Notes: generated by a model not told the origin, from the sequence alone. Shown: positions 25,088 through 34,667, numbered from the stretch's first letter. The stretch is DNA of 64,000 bases from Deltaproteobacteria bacterium (GCA_021824175.1 JAKALP010000019.1:1-64000), one strand, 5' to 3'. Program-made: numbers and translations.

Positions 25088-26266
25088 ATGTCCAAGGCCA
25101 TTGTGGTACTCAATGCCGGATCATCGAGCATTAAATTTTCGCTGTTCCTGGAAAAGGGTGAGTCCCTGGAACTGGATGTGCGCGGCCAGGTCGCGGGGCT
25201 TTACACGGCTGCGCGCTTCGAAGCCAAAGCACCTAACGGCAAAATCCTCTCGGAAAAGGCCTGGCCCAAGGGCGCCTCGCTGAACCACGAGGAAGCCATC
25301 GACCACATCATCGGGTATTTGCGATCAGAAGTAGCCCACCACACACTGGTCGGCATCGGTCACCGGGTGGTGCACGGCGGCAGGAGCTACCAGCAACCGG
25401 TACGCGTGGATGCCATGGTATTGAAGGTTCTGGAAACATTCATTCCTTTGGCGCCCTTGCACCAACCCCACAATCTAGCGCCCATCCGCCGCGCCCTGGA
25501 ACGCGTACCCGATCTGCCCCAGGTGGCCTGTTTCGACACTGCCTTTCACCGAACCCAGCCGGCGGTGGCCCAGATGTTCGCCCTGCCGGCCGAGCTGCAT
25601 GAAGCCGGGGTGCTGCGCTACGGCTTCCACGGCCTGTCCTATGAGTACATCTCTTCCGTGCTTCCCGGCATCGATCCGGTGGCTGCCAAGGGCCGCTGCA
25701 TTGTGCTGCACCTGGGCAACGGCGCCAGCATGTGCGCCATGCTCCAAGGTCGCAGCATGGCCAGTACCATGGGTTTTACGGCCGTGGAGGGTCTGCCCAT
25801 GGGCACTCGCAGCGGATCGCTGGACCCCGGTGTGATCCTCTATCTGCTTAGCCAAAGAGGTATGAGCCCCGCGGCCATCGAAGATCTGATCTACAACAAG
25901 TCGGGTCTGCTGGGGGTATCAAGCATTTCCAGCGATATGCGTACGCTGCTCACCAGCGACGATCCCAGGGCCAAGCTGGCCATTGATCTTTTTATCTACC
26001 GCATTCGCTGCGCCCTGGGTGCTTTGACCGCCGCCCTGGGCGGGCTGGATGCCATCATTTTTACGGCCGGCATCGGCGAAAACGCACCGGCCATTCGCAG
26101 CCGGGTATGCCGCGACACCCAGTGGCTGGGAGTAGTAATTGATGAGAAGGCTAATACTACGGGGCAAGGCCGCATCAGCGCCCAAGAGAGCAAAGTGGCG
26201 GTCTGGGTGATTCCGACCAATGAAGAGTTGATGATCGCGCGGCATACCCAGGCGCTTTTAAAGTAA
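25088..26266 (+). CDS. ackA: Acetate kinase
   Basis: A 392-residue kinase interconverting acetyl phosphate plus ADP and acetate plus ATP. The N-terminal signature VVLNAGSSSIKFSLF, the substrate region VACFDTAFHRTQPAVAQMFALP with the catalytic Asp, GFHGLSYEYIS with the active-site His and the adenosine motif FTAGIGENAPAIR are intact. A strong AGGAGGTGGAAG precedes the ATG. It begins an operon with fabI, a DUF3141 gene and a fused hydratase/phosphotransacetylase. That partner makes the acetyl (or other acyl) phosphate that this enzyme uses, so the operon likely produces ATP from an acyl-CoA. Propionate kinase activity is also possible. Confidence 0.93.
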   Translation: MSKAIVVLNAGSSSIKFSLFLEKGESLELDVRGQVAGLYTAARFEAKAPNGKILSEKAWPKGASLNHEEAIDHIIGYLRSEVAHHTLVGIGHRVVHGGRSYQQPVRVDAMVLKVLETFIPLAPLHQPHNLAPIRRALERVPDLPQVACFDTAFHRTQPAVAQMFALPAELHEAGVLRYGFHGLSYEYISSVLPGIDPVAAKGRCIVLHLGNGASMCAMLQGRSMASTMGFTAVEGLPMGTRSGSLDPGVILYLLSQRGMSPAAIEDLIYNKSGLLGVSSISSDMRTLLTSDDPRAKLAIDLFIYRIRCALGALTAALGGLDAIIFTAGIGENAPAIRSRVCRDTQWLGVVIDEKANTTGQGRISAQESKVAVWVIPTNEELMIARHTQALLK

Positions 26267-26418
26267 TGGGTGATGCGAAGGACACCAATGGGTCGCGTTA
26301 ACAGGCCAAGCAACCCGCCATCCGCCACAAGCGCTGTATGGGTGGCCATTAACGCAGTCTACCTTAATTGGGCCGAAGTACATGACCAGTTAAGATAAAT
26401 ATAGAAAGGAGAACAACC

Positions 26419-27201
26419 ATGTCTGTCAATATTCCCCGACCGGTATTGCAGGGCAAAAAAGCGTTGGTGGTCGGCATTGCCAATGACCACTCCATTGCCT
26501 ATGGCTGCGCCCGGGCATTTCGGGAACTGGGCGCCGACCTGGCCGTCACCTATCTCAATGAAAAGGCCAAACCCTTTGTCGACCCTCTGGCCAAGACCTT
26601 GGAGCCGGCCATCTACATGCCCCTGGACGTTGCCCAACCCGCTGAGCTGGAGCGTCTTTTTGACCAAATCAAGGAGAATTGGGGTACGCTGGACATCCTG
26701 GTGCATTCCATCGCCTTTGCGCCCAAGTCCGACCTTCAAGGCGGGCTGTTGGATTGCTCGGCCGAAGGGTTTGGCATCGCCATGGATATCTCCTGCCACT
26801 CCTTCATCCGCATGGCGCGCCTGGCCGCGCCTTTGATGAGAGAAGGGGGCGCCATGTTTGCCATGAGCTATCATGGTGCCCAAAAGGTGGTGCCCAATTA
26901 CAATGTCATGGGGCCGGTTAAAGCCGCCCTGGAAGCCATTTGCCGCTATCTGGCCTATGAGCTCGGCCCCCGCAAGATCCGGGTACATGCCATTTCGCCA
27001 GGCCCGTTGAAGACCCGCGCGGCATCGGGGTTGAAGGATTTTGACCGCATGCTCAACGACGCCGTGGAGCGCGCGCCTGTGGGAGAACTGGTGGACATCA
27101 TGGATGTGGGATTTACTTGCGCATTCATGGCTACCCCTTACAGCCGACGGCTCACCGGACAAACGCTATACGTGGACGGCGGGGCCAGCATCATGGCCTA
27201 A
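26419..27201 (+). CDS. fabI: Enoyl-ACP reductase (FabI type)
   Basis: A 260-residue short-chain dehydrogenase that reduces enoyl-ACP with NADH or NADPH. The nucleotide loop VVGIANDHSIAYGCARAF is FabI-like, with SIAFAP and SYHGAQKVVPNYNVMGPVKA containing the catalytic Tyr and Lys (Tyr-six residues-Lys). Many FabI proteins also have an upstream Tyr, here in SYHG. Length matches. AAAGGAGAACA precedes the start. It is the second gene of the ackA operon; in similar operons the enzyme may act on CoA rather than ACP thioesters, which the sequence does not settle. Confidence 0.9.
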   Translation: MSVNIPRPVLQGKKALVVGIANDHSIAYGCARAFRELGADLAVTYLNEKAKPFVDPLAKTLEPAIYMPLDVAQPAELERLFDQIKENWGTLDILVHSIAFAPKSDLQGGLLDCSAEGFGIAMDISCHSFIRMARLAAPLMREGGAMFAMSYHGAQKVVPNYNVMGPVKAALEAICRYLAYELGPRKIRVHAISPGPLKTRAASGLKDFDRMLNDAVERAPVGELVDIMDVGFTCAFMATPYSRRLTGQTLYVDGGASIMA

Positions 27202-27280
27202 AGCGTCGCTCGATCAACAGGCAATGGACTTTCGGCCAAGGCTTCAAGTAATTCAACCCAGCAAGAAAGGAGAACATACG

Positions 27281-29491
27281 ATGGAATTCGCCAAACTCAA
27301 TCCTTTTACTCTATCTCAAGAGATGATGGCCTACCTCATGGACGCCGGGCAGCGCACGGTGCTTTATTGGGATGTGATGCGCCAGCGCGGCAATCAATAC
27401 TTTGAACATTTGGCCAAGACCGCGCCCAATGTATTGCAGTTTGAGTGCGAATTGGTCATGGACGGCCGCAAGCTGCCCCGGCCGGTGAACTATGGCCTGG
27501 TCAAAATCCAGCCGCCCGCTGAAATCAAGCCGCCCCAGGATCGCAAACGGCCTTTCATCGTCATCGATCCCCGGGCTGGTCACGGTCCCGGCATCGGCGG
27601 CTTCAAGCCTGAAAGCGAAATCGGCGAGGCCATGAAGGCCGGCCATCACTGCTACTTCATCGGATTTACGCCCAACCCCGAGCCGGGCCAGACCATCGAG
27701 GCGGTGATCGATGCCTGGGCCATCTTTTTCGAAGAGGTGGCCCGGCGCCACCCCAAAGCCGACGGCAAACCCGTGGCCATCGGCAACTGCCAGGCCGGCT
27801 GGGCCTTGATGATGCTGGCGGCCAAGCGTCCCGAACTGTGCGGGCCGGTCATGCTGGCAGGATCGCCGGTCTCCTATTGGGCCGGCGTGCACGGCATCAA
27901 TCCCATGCGCTACACCGGCGGCATGCTGGCCGGCAGTTGGCTCACGGCCCTGACCAGCGATCTGGGCAACGGCAAATTCGACGGGGCCTGGCTGGTGCAA
28001 AACTTCGAAAACCTCAATCCCGCCAACACTCTGTGGACCAAGCAGTACAATCTCTACGCCAACATCGATACCGAGGCGCCGCGCTACCTGGGCTTCGAAC
28101 GCTGGTGGGGCGGCCATGTGCTGCTGTCGGCCGAAGAGATTCAGTACATCGTGGACAATCTCTTCGTGGGCAATAAACTCAGCAGCGCCGAGATGGTCAC
28201 CGCGGACGGCGTGCGCCTGGATCTGCGAAAAATTCGCTCGCCCATTATCTGTCTCTGCTCTAAGGGCGACAACATCACCCCGCCCCAGCAGGCCCTGGAC
28301 TGGATTCTCGATCTCTACGGCAGTGATGAAGATATTCTGGCGGCCGGCCAGACCATTGTCTACACCGTGCACGAAACCATCGGCCATCTGGGGATTTTCG
28401 TGTCGGCCGGCGTAGCCAAGAAAGAGCACGAAGAGTTTGCCAGCAACATTGAAATGATCGATTGTCTGCCGCCCGGTCTTTACGAGGCCGTGATCCAGAA
28501 GAAGAGCGCCCAGGATGCTCACACCGAGCTGGTGATCGGCGCGTACATCTCCCGCTTTGAACGCCGCACCCTGGCCGATATCCGCGCCATGGGTGGTAAT
28601 ACTCCCGCGGACGAGCGCTGTTTCGCGGCCGTGGCGCGCCTGTCCGAAACCACCCATGGTCTCTACCGCACCACGGCCCAGCCCATGGTGCGCGCACTGT
28701 CCAATGAAACCAGCGCGGACTGGCTGCGCCGGATGCATCCGCTGCGGCTCTCCTATGAGCTTTGCTCGGATCAGAATCCGGCTGTCCGGCCCTTGGAAAC
28801 CATGGCCGAACAGGCCCGGAAAAACCGCCAACCGGTGGCGGCCGACAATCTCTTCCTGCAATGGGAGAAACTCTTCTCGAACTGGATGACCCTGAGTCTG
28901 GATGCCTTTCGGGATTGGCGCGATCTGCTCGTGGAGCACACTTTCTTCGGCATTTACAGTCAACCGTGGCTGCAAGCCCTGATGGGCCTGCGGGCGTCGG
29001 ATGCGGCCCCGCGGCTGCGACCCGGCCAGGACACCGATCGCATGGCCTTTGTCCAGCATCAGATGGAGCGCCTGCGCGCCAAAATGGACCAGGGCGGCCC
29101 CAAGGAAGCCATGATCCGCGCCATCGTCTACATCCGCGTGCCGGAAAACGCCGCCGATGAACGCGGCTTTGAAATGCTGCGTCAGATCCGGGCTGAGCAC
29201 GGTCAGGATCAAACCCTGGGACAATTCAAGAACACGTTGCGCGAGCAGTATTTCATGCTCCATCTGGATGAAGCACGCGCGTTGGCGCTGCTCCCCAGTC
29301 TGCTCAAGGGGCATGAAGAACATGGGCCGCAATACTTTGAGGTCATCAAAAGAATCGTCACAGCCGGCGGTCCTTTGCATGAAGAAGGGCAGCGCCGTCT
29401 GAACCAGGTCGAGAAGATGTTTACGACATCAAAACCTGCCCCGCGCAGCCCACGCAAAAAGGAGCCGGCGCTGGCCAAAGGAGGCATGTGA
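27281..29491 (+). CDS. DUF3141 domain protein, PhaC-like alpha/beta hydrolase
   Basis: A 736-residue protein; ATG 27281 follows AAAGGAG. The first half is an alpha/beta hydrolase related to class PhaC polyester synthases: VIDPRAGHGPGIGGFKPESE, IGNCQAGWALMMLAAKRP where Cys holds the nucleophile place in the GNCQAG elbow, and ICLCSKGDNITPPQQALDW with the Asp of the triad, followed by ETIGHLGIFVSAG with the His. The second half is a long helical extension (DUF3141 C-terminal) of unknown role. The family is known in operons with bifunctional hydratase/phosphotransacetylase, acetate kinase and FabI, exactly as here. The lipase-box Cys favours a synthase-like or thioesterase-like chemistry on acyl-CoA. 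Confidence 0.88.
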   Translation: MEFAKLNPFTLSQEMMAYLMDAGQRTVLYWDVMRQRGNQYFEHLAKTAPNVLQFECELVMDGRKLPRPVNYGLVKIQPPAEIKPPQDRKRPFIVIDPRAGHGPGIGGFKPESEIGEAMKAGHHCYFIGFTPNPEPGQTIEAVIDAWAIFFEEVARRHPKADGKPVAIGNCQAGWALMMLAAKRPELCGPVMLAGSPVSYWAGVHGINPMRYTGGMLAGSWLTALTSDLGNGKFDGAWLVQNFENLNPANTLWTKQYNLYANIDTEAPRYLGFERWWGGHVLLSAEEIQYIVDNLFVGNKLSSAEMVTADGVRLDLRKIRSPIICLCSKGDNITPPQQALDWILDLYGSDEDILAAGQTIVYTVHETIGHLGIFVSAGVAKKEHEEFASNIEMIDCLPPGLYEAVIQKKSAQDAHTELVIGAYISRFERRTLADIRAMGGNTPADERCFAAVARLSETTHGLYRTTAQPMVRALSNETSADWLRRMHPLRLSYELCSDQNPAVRPLETMAEQARKNRQPVAADNLFLQWEKLFSNWMTLSLDAFRDWRDLLVEHTFFGIYSQPWLQALMGLRASDAAPRLRPGQDTDRMAFVQHQMERLRAKMDQGGPKEAMIRAIVYIRVPENAADERGFEMLRQIRAEHGQDQTLGQFKNTLREQYFMLHLDEARALALLPSLLKGHEEHGPQYFEVIKRIVTAGGPLHEEGQRRLNQVEKMFTTSKPAPRSPRKKEPALAKGGM

Positions 29492-30897
29492 TGAAGATCC
29501 AGAATAAAACCTATGATGAAATCCACGTCGGCGACAGCGCCCGCATGCAGCGGACCTTGACCAAACAGGATATTGATCTCTTCGGCCTGCTCTCCGGTGA
29601 CATGAACCCCACCCACTTCAGCGACGAATACGCCCAAATGCTGCTGGACCGCCACAAGCTGGTGGGCCACAGCATGTGGGGCGGCGCCCTCATTTCGAGC
29701 CTGCTGGGCAACGATCTGCCGGGGCCCGGCACCATTTATCAATCCCAGCAATTTGAGTTTCACAACGCCGTGGAACTGGGCGATGAGCTGACCATCACCG
29801 TGACCGCCAAATCCAAACACAACGCCGACGGCAGCGTGACCTTCGACTGCCGGGTGGTCAATCAGCGCAATGAAGAGATCATCACCGGACTGGCCAAGGT
29901 CAAAGCGCCCAGCCGCAAGCCGGGCGAGGCCGGCTCGCCGTACGCCCAGATGCAACTGCACCGCAAAACCGCCTTTAAACGTCTGATCGATCATGTCAAA
30001 GAGTGGGCCCCCATGCCCACGGCGGTATGCCATCCATGCAGCAAGGAAGCGCTGGAAGGCCCCATTGATGCGGCCCGGCTCAACCTGATCGAACCCATCC
30101 TGGTGGGTCCCGAGGCCAAAATCCGCGCCCTGGCCGAAAGCCTGCAGCTGGACATCAGCCCCTATCGCCTGGTGGATGCCGGCCACAGCCATGAGGCCGC
30201 AGCCAAGGCCGTGGCCCTGTGCCGTTCGGGCGAAGCCCAAGCGTTGATGAAGGGCAGCCTACACACCGATGAACTCATGGGCGCGGTGGTGCCTTCGGCC
30301 ACGGGGTTGCGCACCGAACACCGCATCAGTCATGTGTTTGCCATGGATATGCCCACCTACCCCCGGCCGCTGTTCATCACCGACGCGGCCATCAACATCA
30401 GCCCGAGCCTGGAAGACAAGGTCGATATCGTTAAAAACGCCATCCGACTAGCCCACTCTTTGAATATCCGTCTGCCCAAGGTGGCCATATTGTCGGCGGT
30501 GGAGACCATCAATCCCAAAATGCCGGCCACCATCGAGGCCGCGGCCCTGTGCAAAATGGCTGATCGCGGCCAAATCCAAGGCGCTCTGCTCGACGGTCCT
30601 TTGGCCTTTGACAATGCGGTCAGCAAAGAAGCGGCCCTGATCAAAGGCATCCAGTCGGAAGTGGCCGGCGCGGCTGATATCCTGCTGGTTCCCGACCTGG
30701 AAGCAGGCAACATGCTGGCCAAACAGCTCACCTACCTGGCCAATGCCGACTCGGCCGGCATCGTGCTGGGCGCGCGCGTGCCCATCATCCTGACCAGCCG
30801 GGCCGATTCGGTGGAAGCGCGGCTGGCCTCGTGCGCCGTGGCCGTGGCCTTTGCGCGGTGGTTGCGCGAAAATGCGGCCGGAAAGATAAAGAAGTAG
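29491..30897 (+). CDS. Fused MaoC-type enoyl-CoA hydratase / phosphate acetyltransferase
   Basis: A 468-residue bifunctional protein. Residues 1-145 form a MaoC/R-hydratase hot-dog domain with the catalytic motif GDMNPTHF; residues about 160-468 are a phosphotransacetylase domain (AAKAVALCRSGEAQALMKGSLHTDELM, ISHVFAMDMPTYPRPLFITDAAINI, ILLVPDLEAGNMLAKQL, SADSAGIVLGARVP-like end). The start ATG overlaps the preceding TGA by one base, with AAAGGAGGC upstream, so it is translationally coupled. The hydratase would act on enoyl-CoA and the Pta domain converts acyl-CoA to acyl phosphate, used by AckA in the same operon. Good match to a known family. Confidence 0.92.
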   Translation: MKIQNKTYDEIHVGDSARMQRTLTKQDIDLFGLLSGDMNPTHFSDEYAQMLLDRHKLVGHSMWGGALISSLLGNDLPGPGTIYQSQQFEFHNAVELGDELTITVTAKSKHNADGSVTFDCRVVNQRNEEIITGLAKVKAPSRKPGEAGSPYAQMQLHRKTAFKRLIDHVKEWAPMPTAVCHPCSKEALEGPIDAARLNLIEPILVGPEAKIRALAESLQLDISPYRLVDAGHSHEAAAKAVALCRSGEAQALMKGSLHTDELMGAVVPSATGLRTEHRISHVFAMDMPTYPRPLFITDAAINISPSLEDKVDIVKNAIRLAHSLNIRLPKVAILSAVETINPKMPATIEAAALCKMADRGQIQGALLDGPLAFDNAVSKEAALIKGIQSEVAGAADILLVPDLEAGNMLAKQLTYLANADSAGIVLGARVPIILTSRADSVEARLASCAVAVAFARWLRENAAGKIKK

Positions 30898-30953
30898 ATA
30901 CTTAAGACAAATCCGAAGAAGAAAGAAAAAGTAGGATCGCTTGTAATTTTCCA

Positions 30954-31039
30954 TTCAACGCGCGAAGCACGCAGAGAAGCGCGGAGGGGGCTTTGATCTG
31001 CTCCGCGATTCTCAGCGCGCTCTGCGTCTTTGCGTTGAA
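30954..31039. repeat. CGCAGAG-type imperfect inverted repeat
   Basis: The left arm TTCAACGCGCGAAGCACGCA and the right arm ending TCTGCGTCTTTGCGTTGAA are nearly complementary over about 35 bases, enough for a long hairpin of about 85 nt. The same wording (CGCAGAG, CGCGGAG) recurs at 34668-34740. It lies between the hydratase-Pta gene and the GNAT gene and may end transcription. Confidence 0.7.
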
Positions 31040-31063
31040 TCAGAACATAACAAGGAGCCCGGC

Positions 31064-31597
31064 ATGATCGACGCGGCACGCATCGAAAAAGCAGAAACCC
31101 TGAAGAACGGCATGACCGTCAAAGTCCGATCCATCCGCACGGACGACAAGAAAAGAGTTGTCGAAGCATTCCAGAATCTTGAAGCGGAATCGATCTACAC
31201 CCGTTTCTTCCACGCCAAAAAAGCCTTGACGGATGCGGATCTTAAAGCAGCCACCGAGGTGGATTTCCAAAATGTGGTTGCCCTGGTGGTGACCACTGCC
31301 GAGGGCACAAAAGAGGTGATCATCGGCGGCGGACGCTATGTAGTGATGCTGGATTCCAGTTCACTTCCCAGTGCCGAGGTTGCTTTTCTGGTAGAAGAAG
31401 ATTTCCACGGCCAGGGCATTGCCGGCCGGCTGTTGAAACACCTGGCCGGTATTGCCCGCGAAAAAGGAATCAAGCGATTGGTCGCCGAAGTACTTCCGGG
31501 AAACAAAGCCATGTTGACTGTATTTGCCCGCAGCGGTTTTCCCATGAAAAAGCATCTCGAAGTCGGCGTGATGCAGATTTCGCTGTTGCTTGAATAA
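31064..31597 (+). CDS. GNAT-family N-acetyltransferase
   Basis: A 177-residue acetyltransferase starting behind AACAAGGAGCC. The fold's acetyl-CoA loop is recognisable in VAFLVEEDFHGQGIAGRLLKHLAGIAREKGIKRLVAEVLPGNKAMLTVF, with the Q/R-x-x-G-x-G/A type signature GQGIAG and the following Asn-containing strand. The family resemblance is close to the acetyltransferase domain of protein acetyltransferases (RIRTDDKKRVVEAFQNL at the start), which in proteobacteria can modify acyl-CoA synthetases. The substrate is unknown. It follows the acetyl-phosphate operon but a long hairpin intervenes, so the link to that operon is only suggestive. Confidence 0.85.
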   Translation: MIDAARIEKAETLKNGMTVKVRSIRTDDKKRVVEAFQNLEAESIYTRFFHAKKALTDADLKAATEVDFQNVVALVVTTAEGTKEVIIGGGRYVVMLDSSSLPSAEVAFLVEEDFHGQGIAGRLLKHLAGIAREKGIKRLVAEVLPGNKAMLTVFARSGFPMKKHLEVGVMQISLLLE

Positions 31598-32192
31598 GCA
31601 CCCGCTCAAAAAGTCCACCTCAGCTCAATCCTGGCAGGACGATGAGGTGCCGCGCCTACCGGGAATTTCTGTAAATACGATAGGGAAATTACTATGTTAT
31701 CGGCCTGCACCTTGTTCCCTTTGAGATAAATCTCTTTTCATAATAATACCTTATTAATAATTAGCCTTGATCTTGGACTCCTGCGGCATGGATGCAATAG
31801 TTTTTTGTTTTATAAATTATAGTTGCATATCAAAAATTGTAATGTTAGCTAAATATTGTGCTGAGAATAGGGTTCCCGCTTTTCGTTGGTGAAGAAGATA
31901 AATAGGCAAAGCATCCTCATCATTTTAGATGATTACAAGCCATAATAAGATTTGAGCCAACGAAATTTTTTTAGAGGCTTGCGGATATAATTCTCGCCCC
32001 CCCTTTTGTAAAAAATAAATGTCGACGGTAGAAGGAGGACACCTTTACCGGCGGGATAATTCTTCTTTTGTTTTTGTTTCAGCTCATAGTGTTAATGAAA
32101 ATCCAAAGCAGTTTCTGGATAGTAGCGATGATAGCAAACGCGTAGCACTCCTCAACCTATGTGAACCTTTTTACTGACAAGGAGAGAAGAAG
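31598..32192. other. AT-rich gene-free region
   Basis: The middle of this gap, about 31690-32150, is clearly richer in A and T than its neighbours and has no usable reading frame. A small hairpin (GGTAGAAGG with CCTTTACC) lies at about 32024-32048. It probably contains the promoter of the secreted hydrolase, but no specific boxes are assigned. Confidence 0.5.
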
Positions 32193-34244
32193 ATGAGCGG
32201 CAATCACTTGAAACGGATGAAGTCATTATGGCTGGCCGCGATCGGCTTGATGGTGATCAGCGCGGTCGCATTTGCCGGCCCGTCAACCACCACCATGGGC
32301 ACGCGCAGCTCGGTCAGCCAACCCAACCCACCGAATACCAGCAATGCCTCTGCCGCATGGAAGGATTATTCCCGCGATCCCCAGTATGACGGGGCGGTTA
32401 CTTTACCGCTGCAATTCATCGACACCCGCGAAGGCGGCAAGCTGGCCGTGCTGGTGTCGGTCCCTACCGATAAAGACGGCAACCCGGTACCCGGACGATT
32501 CCCCGCCATCCTGACCCAGACCGCCTACCGGATCGACATGGCTAACTTGATGGGCAGCGTCATTCCATCACAGACCACCCTGATGATCGGCGGTAAGGAT
32601 GAATACATGATCCGGCGCGGGTATATCACCGTGGCGGTGGATGTGCGCGGCACCGGCATGTCCTCGGGCGTCACCGCCCTGCTGGGCGCCGAAGAGCAGG
32701 CCGCGTATGCGGATGCCGTGAACTGGATCACCCAGCAGACCTGGTCTGACGGCAATATCGGCCTGGCCGGCACTTCTTACCTGGCCATTTCCTCCATGCT
32801 GACCGCCGAGCAGCGAAATCCGGCCGTCAAGGCGGTGTTTGCCGTGGTGCCCATGGGCGATCCGTACCGTGGCACGGTCGCGCCAGGCGGCATGCTCGAC
32901 GCCTATTTCATCAATATCTGGCTGACGCTGACGCAGAACCTGAGCGTGCTCAATGGCCCGGCTAAACTTCTTTATCCCCAATACGCCAAGCAGATCGAGG
33001 CCGCCACCCAGAACCACATTGCCGCTATCGACGACTGGTATTTGCCCGTCATCAATAACGGGCTGGATGGCGTGGCCGGCACGGCCACGGACGACGGCGA
33101 TTTCTGGAAGGTCCGTTCAGCACTGGAAAATGCAAAGGATATCAAGGTCCCGACCTTTATCGTCGGCGGCACCAATGATATCTTTCAGCGGGATGAGCCA
33201 TTGCTGTATGAGCAGCTGAAGAATAAGGTCAATACCAAGTTGTTGATCGTGCCGGGCGCACATGTTCAGGCCATTCTCGATGCCATGCTCGGCCATTTAA
33301 ATTCAATTTCCAATGGCGCGCCGGGATCGGAAACCCTGCTGCTGCAGTGGTTCGATCGTTATCTGAAAGGGATGAATACGGGCGCCGATGCGCTGCCCAA
33401 TGTGACCCAGTACGTAGAAGGCTATGGACGGTTCGGAACGCAGGGTTACGCCACCACCACGGACTGGCCGCATCCCAAAGCCACACCCAAGCGCTACTAT
33501 CTGCACGGCAATATGCGCCTGACCGAGAAAGCGCCCTTCTATAATGAACCTTCCAACACGATCACCGAACCGGAAGCGCCGAGCGTTGATATCACGACGA
33601 GCGAGGACGGGCAGAAGGTGACCGGTGAGGTCACGATCAATGACGGCAGCGACTGCTCCAGCAGCGCCGTGCAATGGTCGCTGGGATTCGACGGCATCAT
33701 TCCCAAGCCATGTCAATCCAACAGCGACATCGTCGAAGAAGAGCAGGATGCATTGATTTACGAAACAACCACGTTGTTCTCGGATCTTTATATCAACGGC
33801 CCCATGCAGGCCGATATCTGGATGTCCGCCACCAACCCGCAGGCCGCCATTGCCGTGCGCATCGACGACGTGGATCTGACAGGCAAGGCCACACCCATTT
33901 CCACTGGTATCCAGTCCGCGGTATTTCGCAGCGTTGATCCGAGCCGATCACGCTATGTCAATGGGGTCATGGTGCAACCTTGGCATCCGTTCACGACGGC
34001 TTCCATACAGCCGCTGACTCCGAACGAGCCGGTGCTGGTACAGGTTGAAATTTTCCCCAACGCGGCCCTGATTCGCGCCGGTCACCGCCTGCGCATCGCG
34101 ATCAGCGCCAGCAATCAGGTGATGGGCATCTGGCCGCTGCCGCAACAGGCTCAGGCCAATGGCAATGTCACCAAGATCTACAATGATCCGAAACATCCTT
34201 CCAGCCTGGTAGTACTGACGGTGCCGACCAGCGAACTGAAATAA
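32193..34244 (+). CDS. Secreted CocE/NonD-family (X-Pro dipeptidyl peptidase type) hydrolase
   Basis: A 683-residue exported alpha/beta hydrolase of the peptidase S15/CocE family, which cleaves esters or X-Pro peptides. A signal peptide (SLWLAAIGLMVISAVAFA) precedes the mature enzyme. The nucleophile elbow is GLAGTSYLAISSM with Ser in GTSY, the acid is probably Asp in GGTNDIFQRDE, and the His is in VPGAHVQAI. From about residue 470 a jelly-roll beta domain follows (LYINGPMQADIWMSA, VQVEIFPNAALIRAGHRLRIAIS), the standard C-terminal part of this family. AAGGAGAGAAG precedes the ATG. It is a single gene with its own terminator. Confidence 0.9.
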   Translation: MSGNHLKRMKSLWLAAIGLMVISAVAFAGPSTTTMGTRSSVSQPNPPNTSNASAAWKDYSRDPQYDGAVTLPLQFIDTREGGKLAVLVSVPTDKDGNPVPGRFPAILTQTAYRIDMANLMGSVIPSQTTLMIGGKDEYMIRRGYITVAVDVRGTGMSSGVTALLGAEEQAAYADAVNWITQQTWSDGNIGLAGTSYLAISSMLTAEQRNPAVKAVFAVVPMGDPYRGTVAPGGMLDAYFINIWLTLTQNLSVLNGPAKLLYPQYAKQIEAATQNHIAAIDDWYLPVINNGLDGVAGTATDDGDFWKVRSALENAKDIKVPTFIVGGTNDIFQRDEPLLYEQLKNKVNTKLLIVPGAHVQAILDAMLGHLNSISNGAPGSETLLLQWFDRYLKGMNTGADALPNVTQYVEGYGRFGTQGYATTTDWPHPKATPKRYYLHGNMRLTEKAPFYNEPSNTITEPEAPSVDITTSEDGQKVTGEVTINDGSDCSSSAVQWSLGFDGIIPKPCQSNSDIVEEEQDALIYETTTLFSDLYINGPMQADIWMSATNPQAAIAVRIDDVDLTGKATPISTGIQSAVFRSVDPSRSRYVNGVMVQPWHPFTTASIQPLTPNEPVLVQVEIFPNAALIRAGHRLRIAISASNQVMGIWPLPQQAQANGNVTKIYNDPKHPSSLVVLTVPTSELK

Positions 34245-34264
34245 GCGGTCCAGCAAAAACAAAA

Positions 34265-34302
34265 AGAGCCATCCCGACGGTGTCGGGGTGGCTCTGTTGT
34301 TT
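34265..34302 (+). terminator. Rho-independent terminator after CocE-like gene
   Basis: A 14-bp stem (AGAGCCATCCCGAC with GTCGGGGTGGCTCT, one G-T pair, 3-base loop) is followed by GTTGTTTT, 20 bp after the stop codon. Confidence 0.88.
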
Positions 34303-34371
34303 TGGTGGGGTTCAAAGCTCGGGTCCAACAAGGGTATAAGGCCAAAAGACTTTTTTGAAATGGCTTATATT

Positions 34372-34626
34372 CTACTCGGCCAGTTTCACCCCTAAAATGG
34401 CCGTGTCAGGCAGTTTGGCCGGACAGGGCGAAACCCGAATATACTTCACGTTGTTGTAAGGGATGATGTACATGGCCCCTTCTACGGCCAGCACGAGTTG
34501 ATTTTCGTTGAGGGCCTTGCGCAGCATGGTGGCGATCTGGCTGGGATCGTCGATTTGCTTGGGGAATTCAAACTGCATGTCCGTGCCGTCGGTGAACGCT
34601 ATAATGATGCGGCGGTCGTCTTTCAT
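34372..34626 (-). CDS. Small conserved-looking protein of unknown function
   Basis: An 84-residue soluble protein whose ATG follows GGAGGCCCAC. It begins with charged residues (MKDDRRIIIAFTDGTDMQFEFP) and has a beta-rich pattern ending in VEGAMYIIPYNNVKYIRVSPCP. The codon use and spacing look like those of a real gene, and I recall similar short proteins in Desulfobacterota, but I cannot name a family. It is alone, between the CocE-like gene and ettA, on the minus strand. Confidence 0.7.
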   Translation of the reverse strand: MKDDRRIIIAFTDGTDMQFEFPKQIDDPSQIATMLRKALNENQLVLAVEGAMYIIPYNNVKYIRVSPCPAKLPDTAILGVKLAE

Positions 34627-34667
34627 GTGGGCCTCCAGTTATAGGGTTATGCCTGTCTATAATTCAA

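Noticed and set aside
27311-29380. Minus-strand open frame of 689 codons
   Set aside because: It mirrors the DUF3141 gene on the other strand in a GC-rich region; it has no family resemblance.
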